Shown here: positions 6,142-10,366 of the stretch, piece by piece
Layout of the letters: the number at the start of each line of letters is the position of its first letter
How positions within the stretch are numbered: the stretch's first letter is position 1
Assembly: GCA_023301785.1 (NCBI GenBank)
Contig: JALZUF010000017.1
Location: 1-10,366, forward strand
DNA: 10,366 nt
Origin: Alphaproteobacteria bacterium
GTDB lineage: Bacteria > Pseudomonadota > Alphaproteobacteria > Micavibrionales > Micavibrionaceae
Direction: 5' to 3'
The notes under the pieces: generated by a model
The model's database searches: none
The model's input: the letters and a program-made list of their open reading frames with translations, nothing else
What the model was told of the DNA's origin: nothing
Program-made: the position numbers and the translations under genes

Positions 6142-6906
6142 ATGGCGACACAAGTTATTTTATTAGAACGTATTGAAAAGCTAGGCGCGATGGGTGAAAT
6201 CGTTAACGTCAAGCCAGGATATGCAAGAAACTACCTGCTACCACAAAACAAAGCGTTGCGTGCGACAGATGCAAACGTTGCTTATTTCGAAACGCAAAAA
6301 GATGCGCTAGAAAAAATCAACAACGAGAAAAAAGCTGCGGCAGAGAAACAAGCGAAAACTCTTAAAGGTTTAACTGTTGCTCTTATCCGTCAAGCAGGTG
6401 AAGCGGGTCAATTATACGGATCAGTTACATCACGTGACATTGCAGAAGCAATCAACGATAACGCAGAAGAAAAAGTTGCGCGTAATACTGTTGATCTAAA
6501 CCAAAACTTCAAAGAAATTGGTTTGTTCCCAGTAACAGTGACACTTCACCCAGAAGTAAAAGTTGATGTAACAATCAACATTGCGCGTACGGAAGATGAA
6601 GCACAAGCACAGCTTAAATCTGGTAAAGCGATGATTTCTGATGATCAAGCAGAAGCAGAAGAGCGTGCAGCCGCGAAAGCCGCACAAGCTGAGCAATCAA
6701 AAGAAGCGTTGATGGACGAAGATGCCTTATCAGCGGAAAAAGAAGCTGATGCAAAATCTGCTGAAGAGCAAGCTGAAGCCGAAGCAAAAGCCGCCGCGAA
6801 AGCAGAAGCCAAAGCAGCGAAAAAAGCAGATGCTCCCGAAGAAGATGCAGAAGCTACTGATGCTGAAGCAGTTGAAGCGTCAGCTGAAGAAGAAACAAAA
6901 GCATAA
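6142..6906 (+). CDS. rplI: 50S ribosomal protein L9 with long acidic/alanine-rich tail
   Basis: L9 is a two-domain 23S rRNA-binding protein of the large subunit that affects reading-frame maintenance. The N-terminal rRNA-binding domain is clear: QVILLERIEKLGAMGEIVNV then KPGYARNYLLPQNKA (4-38). The connecting helix (about 43-75) and C-terminal domain with LYGSVTSRDIAEAI (91-104) and a final VDVTINIAR (141-149) follow. The usual protein ends near residue 150. Here about 100 further residues of Ala, Glu, Lys and Asp form a likely helical, disordered or coiled-coil tail, giving 254 residues. AAGGAG at 6128-6133 is 8 nt before the ATG. It is the last gene of the operon, closed by a strong terminator. 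Confidence 0.97.
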   Translation: MATQVILLERIEKLGAMGEIVNVKPGYARNYLLPQNKALRATDANVAYFETQKDALEKINNEKKAAAEKQAKTLKGLTVALIRQAGEAGQLYGSVTSRDIAEAINDNAEEKVARNTVDLNQNFKEIGLFPVTVTLHPEVKVDVTINIARTEDEAQAQLKSGKAMISDDQAEAEERAAAKAAQAEQSKEALMDEDALSAEKEADAKSAEEQAEAEAKAAAKAEAKAAKKADAPEEDAEATDAEAVEASAEEETKA

Positions 6907-6930
6907 GCTTTTCTCTTTTATAAAGATTTT

Positions 6931-6960
6931 AAAAAGGGCGTCTTCGGATGCCCTTTTTTA
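6931..6960 (+). terminator. Intrinsic terminator of the rpsF operon
   Basis: AAAAAGGGC (6931-6939) pairs perfectly with GCCCTTTTT (6950-6958). The stem continues through a G-T wobble, T-A and C-G to a TTCG loop (6943-6946), the especially stable C(UUCG)G tetraloop. The T-run 6954-6959 completes it. Because the 5' arm begins with five A, it could also act on the opposite strand. Confidence 0.93.
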
Positions 6961-7071
6961 TTGAGGATTTGCATTAGCGAATTTGTTTGAAATAAACGCG
7001 CTTAATTCTACCCCCGCAATCCACAGGGTACGCGCGTAAATTAATTTCCCTTTTTCATGTCACCTATGGCA

Positions 7072-7077
7072 TATAAT
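7072..7077 (+). promoter_or_regulatory. Perfect -10 box abutting the dnaB start
   Basis: TATAAT is separated from the dnaB ATG (7082) by only four bases. No good -35 box is found at 16-18 nt spacing, and the nearest TTTTCA (7052-7057) is too close at 14 nt. If active, transcription would begin at or next to the ATG, giving a leaderless message. Confidence 0.4.
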
Positions 7078-7081
7078 AAGG

Positions 7082-8611
7082 ATGAATTCAGATATAGCCC
7101 CATTCCCAGACCAAGACGTTCAAGATAGAGGCGATCCCTATGAGATCGACACTGGCGATAATGTTGCCGCGCCATCACGTCAAGAAATGCCGCATAATTT
7201 TGAGGCAGAGCAAGGTCTTTTGGGAATGTTATTAATTGATAATGTGCATCACGAAAAAGTGAATGATTTTTTACGTCCGCAACATTTTTCACACCCAAGC
7301 CACCAGAACATCTATGCGACCATCGAAAAAATGATTGAGATGGGTTTAGAAGCCAAGCACACAACATTAAAAGATTATTTCCAAAAAGATGAAGGCCTTG
7401 ATAGTGTTGGCGGCACGCAATATTTGGCGGAACTGGCCAATGAAGTGCCGCTCTTAAACAATGTCATGGATTACGCGACGACGATTTATGATCGTTATTT
7501 GCGCCGCGAAATTATTCGCATGAACAACGACATCAGTACCGAAGCGTTTAATTTTCACATTGAAAAGAATGCCTCGCAAATTATTGAACAGGCAGAAAGT
7601 CAGCTTTTTAAACTCTCCGAAAGTGGCGTTAGCCAAGGCGGGTTTCAGACACTGCGCGATTCCGTTCATACGGCAATTGAAATTGCAGAAAAAGCGTTTA
7701 AGTCTGATGGGCACGTCACGGGGGTCACAACAGGATTAACCGATTTAGATCACAAGCTTGGTGGACTGCATAATTCAGACTTGCTTATTTTGGCGGCGCG
7801 ACCATCGATGGGTAAAACATCGTTGGCGGTGAACGTTGCGTACAACGCGGCGCAAGCCTATGCCGACAGTGGCGGCGAGCAAGGCGGTATCGTTGGCTTT
7901 TTCAGCCTTGAGATGTCAGCCGACCAATTGGCGACACGTATTATCTCGGACGTTTCCGGTATTAGTGGGGATGATATTCGTAAAGGAAATATCAAAGAAA
8001 CAGATTTTAGAAAATTTGTCGAAGCCAGCCAAAAACTTTCTCAAGTGCCGTTGCATATTGACGACACGCCTGCCCTTTCGATTGGTGCGGTACGAACGAG
8101 AGCGCGTCGTTTAAAACGTCAGTACGGCCTTGATTTACTCATTATCGATTACCTACAACTTCTACAAGGATCTGGATCTGCGCAAAGCTCTGGTAACCGT
8201 GTTTTGGAAATTTCTGAAATCACGCGTGGCCTGAAAGCAATTGCGAAAGAATTAAATATCCCTGTTATCGCGTTATCACAGCTAAGCCGTGCGGTGGAGC
8301 AACGTGATGATAAACGTCCCATGTTATCTGACCTTCGTGAATCAGGCTCGATTGAGCAAGACTCGGATGTTGTGATGTTTATTTATCGTCGTGAATATTA
8401 CTTATCACGTGAAGAGCCAGAGAAAAAACCGAGCGAAAAAGACGGTGATTTCAATGATCGTTACGCGCAGTGGCAACAGGATTTAAGCGAGTGTAATAAT
8501 GTCGCCGATGTTATCGTTGCCAAACAACGTCACGGTCCGATTGGTTCTATCTCGCTTCACTTTGAAGCAAGCGTTACACGCTTTGGCGATTTAGAAAATA
8601 AATACGATTAA
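7082..8611 (+). CDS. dnaB: Replicative DNA helicase DnaB
   Basis: DnaB is the hexameric, ATP-driven helicase that unwinds DNA at the replication fork and binds primase through its N-terminal domain. The 509-residue protein has the N-terminal helical domain starting at MPHNFEAEQGLLGMLL (36-51) after a 35-residue hydrophilic extension, and a linker around 170-210. The RecA-like domain has Walker A AARPSMGKTS (238-247), catalytic Glu277 in FFSLEMS, Walker B LLIIDYLQL (352-360) with Asp356, SQLSRAVEQR (399-408), and the KQRHGPIG element (481-488) with the arginine-finger region. There is no intein. The ATG at 7082 is the first in frame after a stop at 7037-7039. AAGG touches it directly, too close for a normal ribosome-binding site. 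rplI-dnaB adjacency is common in bacteria. Confidence 0.97.
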   Translation: MNSDIAPFPDQDVQDRGDPYEIDTGDNVAAPSRQEMPHNFEAEQGLLGMLLIDNVHHEKVNDFLRPQHFSHPSHQNIYATIEKMIEMGLEAKHTTLKDYFQKDEGLDSVGGTQYLAELANEVPLLNNVMDYATTIYDRYLRREIIRMNNDISTEAFNFHIEKNASQIIEQAESQLFKLSESGVSQGGFQTLRDSVHTAIEIAEKAFKSDGHVTGVTTGLTDLDHKLGGLHNSDLLILAARPSMGKTSLAVNVAYNAAQAYADSGGEQGGIVGFFSLEMSADQLATRIISDVSGISGDDIRKGNIKETDFRKFVEASQKLSQVPLHIDDTPALSIGAVRTRARRLKRQYGLDLLIIDYLQLLQGSGSAQSSGNRVLEISEITRGLKAIAKELNIPVIALSQLSRAVEQRDDKRPMLSDLRESGSIEQDSDVVMFIYRREYYLSREEPEKKPSEKDGDFNDRYAQWQQDLSECNNVADVIVAKQRHGPIGSISLHFEASVTRFGDLENKYD

Positions 8612-8614
8612 GTT

Positions 8615-8857
8615 TTACTGCAATGTCACAGGATATAGATCATTGATGCGGATCGCGGCAATGGCCGTATCGTAGGAATCCATCACAGAGATTTGCGAGC
8701 CATCGGCGCCGTAAATTGCGAAGGCCTCTTCAGCATCCACATCTTTTGAAACCAGTTGACGGATATAAGCAATCTTATCTTTGCCCACATCTAAAAATTC
8801 TTGAGCGGATAGCTCTTCGAAAAAATTAAGATCGTCAGTGTTTTGATTTGATTCCAT
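8615..8857 (-). CDS. DUF1150 family protein
   Basis: This small 80-residue acidic protein of unknown function matches the alphaproteobacterial DUF1150 pattern. It has a lead-in FLDVGKDKIAYIRQL (21-35), then AFAIYGADGSQISVMDSYDTA (45-65) and an ending of IRINDLYPVTL (69-79). Family members are often encoded beside a small heat-shock protein, as here, which suggests a stress-related role that remains undefined. It lies 101 nt downstream of hsp20 on the same strand, with its own promoter candidate and a GAGG about 12 nt before the ATG. It meets dnaB tail to tail with three bases between the stop codons. No membrane segment or signal peptide is visible. Confidence 0.85.
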   Translation of the reverse strand: MESNQNTDDLNFFEELSAQEFLDVGKDKIAYIRQLVSKDVDAEEAFAIYGADGSQISVMDSYDTAIAAIRINDLYPVTLQ

Positions 8858-8883
8858 GTTTTTGATTACCCTCTATGTCTATT

Positions 8884-8913
8884 ATTATACTATAACGGTG
8901 CAGGTATGAACAA
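8884..8913 (-). promoter_or_regulatory. Candidate promoter for the DUF1150 gene
   Basis: On the minus strand a perfect TATAAT (8884-8889) lies 18 nt after TTGTTC (8908-8913), which matches only the TTG of the -35 consensus. The predicted start near 8877 gives a leader of about 20 nt. It could express DUF1150 independently of hsp20. Confidence 0.4.
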
Positions 8914-8934
8914 GGGCTTAACAAAAAGTCCTTG
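8911..8934. other. Inverted repeat between hsp20 and the DUF1150 gene
   Basis: CAAGGGCTT and AAGTCCTTG pair around AACAAA: nine pairs on the plus strand including one G-T, with an A-C mismatch at that position on the minus strand. Neither side has a T-run, so it is not a standard terminator. It overlaps the -35 box of the DUF1150 promoter candidate, so it could be an operator or a processing hairpin. Confidence 0.4.
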
Positions 8935-8958
8935 CTCACCCTTATTCACAAAGTATTT

Positions 8959-9456
8959 TTATTTTTTGGTTTTGTCAGATTTTGTACCATCGGTTTCGAC
9001 ATCAATGGCTTTTGCCGTTGATGATTTACCGTTTGCCAGCGCAGGTTTGCCAGCAATTTCAATTTTACGGGCGGTACTTTCTGGTTGCACGCGCTCCATT
9101 TCGATATGAAGCAGGCCATTATCAATCGACGCGCCCAGCACCTCAATACCATCGGCTAACACGAAGCTACGGCTGAATTGGCGGGCGGCGATACCACGAT
9201 GCAGATAAAGGCGGTCTTCATCTTCATCTTGTTGACCACGAATAATCAGCTGATTTTTTTCAACCTCAACATCCAAGTCATCCATCGTAAAACCAGCGAC
9301 GGCCAATGTAATACAAAGTCCGTTCTCGCTTGTTTGTTCAATATTGTAAGGGGGATAACCATCAGACGCAGATTTACGCAAGCGGTTAAAAGTTTCTTCG
9401 AAATGGTCAAAGCCCAAAAACATCGGGCTATCGAATAAAGATAGTCTAGTCGTCAT
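8959..9456 (-). CDS. Small heat-shock protein, Hsp20/IbpA type
   Basis: This ATP-independent chaperone holds unfolding proteins in the cytoplasm and forms large oligomers. The 165 residues start with a short hydrophobic N-terminal arm, LSLFDSPMFLGFDHFEETFN (5-24). The alpha-crystallin domain then runs from YPPYNIEQ (34-41) through ITLAVAGFTMDDLDVEVE (49-66) to the signature ASIDNGLLHIEMER (109-122). The I-x-I oligomerisation motif is IEI at 132-134. A charged tail of about 30 residues follows, longer than in many IbpA proteins. AAGGAG (9465-9470) is 8 nt before the ATG. It has a near-consensus promoter and a leader of about 118 nt that contains dispersed repeat copy B. DUF1150 follows downstream, the usual partner in alphaproteobacteria. 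Confidence 0.95.
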   Translation of the reverse strand: MTTRLSLFDSPMFLGFDHFEETFNRLRKSASDGYPPYNIEQTSENGLCITLAVAGFTMDDLDVEVEKNQLIIRGQQDEDEDRLYLHRGIAARQFSRSFVLADGIEVLGASIDNGLLHIEMERVQPESTARKIEIAGKPALANGKSSTAKAIDVETDGTKSDKTKK

Positions 9457-9458
9457 TT

Positions 9459-9481
9459 TTGCATCTCCTTATAAAAAGCAA
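9459..9481 (-). promoter_or_regulatory. Possible temperature-sensitive hairpin over the hsp20 ribosome-binding site
   Basis: On the minus strand TTGC and GCAA form a 4-bp stem, and the enclosed T-run lies opposite the AAGGAG ribosome-binding site, allowing weak U-A and U-G pairs. This recalls the fourU and ROSE thermometers of small heat-shock genes, but the stem is short and no other conserved part was recognised. Confidence 0.22.
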
Positions 9482-9499
9482 GTTACATGTTTAAAGAGC

Positions 9500-9542
9500 C
9501 GTCATGTCCGCGAAATTATTTTTGGCGAAAGGACGCACCCAT
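9500..9542. repeat. Dispersed palindromic repeat, copy B (interrupted)
   Basis: The plus strand reads CGTC-ATG-TCCGC, then an AT-rich insert of about 12 bases, then GGCGAAAGGACG and CACCCAT. Ends match copy A (5031-5063), including CGTC/GACG and the trailing CCAT. It lies about 44 nt before the hsp20 ATG, inside the predicted hsp20 leader. Confidence 0.65.
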
Positions 9543-9580
9543 ATATAAGAAAGCCCAGTCAGTGGCACTTTCTGTTATCT

Positions 9581-9609
9581 ATTATAAGAAATTAGGTAGA
9601 AAATTTCAA
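9581..9609 (-). promoter_or_regulatory. Promoter of hsp20
   Basis: On the minus strand TTGAAA (9604-9609) and a perfect TATAAT (9581-9586) are 17 nt apart, close to the sigma-70 consensus. GTTGAAA also resembles the -35 element of heat-shock sigma factor RpoH (CTTGAAA), so dual recognition is possible, but no typical RpoH -10 (CCCCAT-like) is present. Confidence 0.68.
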
Positions 9610-9619
9610 CTTATTTAAA

Positions 9620-9646
9620 GTCGCCATGCCCGCAGGCGAAAGGACG
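9620..9646. repeat. Dispersed palindromic repeat, copy C (degenerate)
   Basis: The plus strand reads GTCGCCATGCCCGC followed by AGGCGAAAGGACG, sharing ATGCCCGC with copy A and GGCGAAAGGACG with copy B. The outer CGTC arm has changed to CGCC. It starts just past the stop of the zf-CHCC gene and upstream of the hsp20 promoter, in the same orientation as the other copies. Confidence 0.65.
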
Positions 9647-9650
9647 AAAA

Positions 9651-9851
9651 TTAAGAATTATGGCTCGCTTTAACGAATTTACGCCCACAATAGTGGCACG
9701 CCACCTTGGTTTTACCATCAAAGCTATACCATACTTGCGGGTGCCCTAAAGGTCCAGAACCGCCATCACAGCTGACTTGGTCTACATCATCGGCAACATT
9801 AAAAGTTTCAAGATCTTTACTATTTTGATTTGAAGAGGCTTTTTGGTTCAT
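9651..9851 (-). CDS. Zinc-finger protein of the zf-CHCC family
   Basis: This 66-residue protein ends in a short zinc-binding domain of the zf-CHCC type, related to the mitochondrial complex I accessory subunit NDUFS6. The pattern is VSCDGGSGPLGHPQVWYSF (26-44) followed by VACHYCGRKFVKA (50-62). Predicted ligands are Cys28, His37, Cys52 and Cys55. The first 25 residues are polar and low in complexity. Short stand-alone members are frequent in alphaproteobacteria, and their role is not well defined; a link to complex I is by homology only. Only a weak AAG-type ribosome-binding site precedes the ATG. It is upstream of hsp20 on the same strand, but the hsp20 promoter between them suggests separate transcription. 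Confidence 0.88.
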   Translation of the reverse strand: MNQKASSNQNSKDLETFNVADDVDQVSCDGGSGPLGHPQVWYSFDGKTKVACHYCGRKFVKASHNS

Positions 9852-9934
9852 TTTTTTACAAATTCTTAAGGGTTTCCATGACTTAATAAGTTAGGATAAA
9901 ATGATAGAATGATAAAGCAATATATCTAATTAAT

Positions 9935-9967
9935 ATGACTCAATGATATGGCTCAATAAAATGACTG
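9935..9967 (+). repeat. Imperfect 13-nt tandem repeat spanning the start of the right-edge gene
   Basis: ATGACTCAATGAT, ATGGCTCAATAAA and ATGACTG begin at 9935, 9948 and 9961, each with ATG at the same phase. The first two encode only three codons before a stop (ATG-ACT-CAA-TGA and ATG-GCT-CAA-TAA). The third is in frame with the downstream gene. Confidence 0.55.
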
Positions 9968-10344
9968 GCACTTTAAAATTAATTGATAATCGGGCGGCAA
10001 CGCAAAACACAACGAAATATGTGACAATTTGCATCAATATGGACGCCGTTGTTGAGTCTTGGCGTGGCTCATTATTCAGCTTTGAATGGCTCACGCCACG
10101 TGGCGAGGTTATGGCATCAGATAAAATGCGTGATGTTGAGCGTGAAAAATTTCAATCTGTTCAATTCTCATATAAAGAATCGCTTCCGCTTGAGCGCCCT
10201 ATCCTTGGGATTGGGGTCATGGATAATATTGAAATTGGATCACGTCGAGATGTTTTACTGACGTTATATAGCTTAGGCGTTAAAACTTTAGACGTACACG
10301 TGCCCAAAAGTAATATCGAAGATTTTAAAGATTTTGTGTGTTAG
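9943..10344 (+). CDS. Uncharacterised protein, 133 residues (start uncertain)
   Basis: I do not recognise this family. The reading frame runs from an ATG at 9943, or more likely one at 9961 (giving 127 residues, MTGTLKLIDNRAATQ), to TAG at 10342-10344. No good ribosome-binding site supports either. The composition looks like a real soluble protein: KYVTICINMDAVVESWRGSL, then FSFEWLTPRGEVM, a charged central part, and a patterned C-terminal half with PILGIGVMDNIEIGSRRDVL and LYSLGVKTLDVHVPKSN. This half suggests alternating strands and helices. There are no membrane segments, signal peptide, metal-binding cluster or known catalytic motif. It is divergent from the zf-CHCC gene with 91 nt between the starts. 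A further ATG at 10354 may start another gene, but the window ends four codons later. Confidence 0.7.
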   Translation: MIWLNKMTGTLKLIDNRAATQNTTKYVTICINMDAVVESWRGSLFSFEWLTPRGEVMASDKMRDVEREKFQSVQFSYKESLPLERPILGIGVMDNIEIGSRRDVLLTLYSLGVKTLDVHVPKSNIEDFKDFVC

Positions 10345-10366
10345 AATTTTTAAATGAAACCTCATA

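Noticed and set aside
6722..6964. An 80-codon lysine/glutamine-rich frame inside the rplI tail
   Set aside because: It is the shifted reading of a low-complexity coding repeat and runs through the terminator.
7041..7367. A 108-codon frame opposite the 5' end of dnaB
   Set aside because: It is antisense to conserved DnaB coding sequence and shows no domain.
1..10366. Mobile element, CRISPR, toxin-antitoxin or defence system
   Set aside because: All substantial frames are accounted for by housekeeping or small conserved genes. There are no transposase or integrase motifs and no regularly spaced direct repeats.
1..10366. tRNA or other structural RNA genes
   Set aside because: No cloverleaf with a T-loop GTTCRA signature was seen in any intergenic stretch; the only structured RNAs found are leaders and terminators.

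Overview
The window looks like chromosomal core DNA from a fairly AT-rich alphaproteobacterium. This rests on gene content and protein style: the fabG/acpP/fabF/mltG cluster next to rpsF-rpsR-rplI-dnaB, a DUF1150 protein beside a small heat-shock protein, a zf-CHCC zinc-finger protein and a DUF3429 membrane protein. A free-living or predatory lineage such as Micavibrionales is possible, but I cannot place it further from sequence alone. I see no phage, transposase, CRISPR, toxin-antitoxin or defence genes.

Left part (1-5004, all minus strand, read right to left): fabG, a DUF3429 membrane protein, a HAD phosphatase, acpP, fabF, mltG and the start of a thiamine pyrophosphokinase gene cut by the window edge. 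Several junctions are very tight: 12 nt for fabG/DUF3429, ATGA for DUF3429/HAD and TAATG for mltG/thiN. acpP appears to have its own promoter, and a hairpin with a U-run follows its stop codon. fabD, which often precedes fabG, is absent. Two non-lipid genes sit between fabG and acpP.

Middle (5005-8611): a 447-nt divergent intergenic region holds a dispersed palindromic repeat, a weak fabG promoter candidate, a good rpsF promoter and a structured rpsF leader. The leader resembles the known S6:S18 autoregulatory RNA. The ribosomal operon rpsF-rpsR-rplI follows and ends in a strong terminator with a UUCG tetraloop. Then comes dnaB, the replicative helicase, with a perfect TATAAT box so close to its ATG that the message may be leaderless.

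Right part (8612-10366): dnaB meets a minus-strand stress module tail to tail: zf-CHCC protein, then hsp20, then DUF1150 in transcription order. hsp20 has a near-consensus promoter and a leader that contains a second copy of the dispersed repeat. A third copy lies just after the zf-CHCC gene. An uncharacterised 133-residue protein is transcribed divergently at the right edge.

The window is mostly housekeeping. The points most worth a second look are regulatory and architectural: the rpsF leader, the three-copy repeat, the rearranged fatty-acid cluster, the possible leaderless dnaB, the acpP/fabF attenuator and the unknown right-edge gene.
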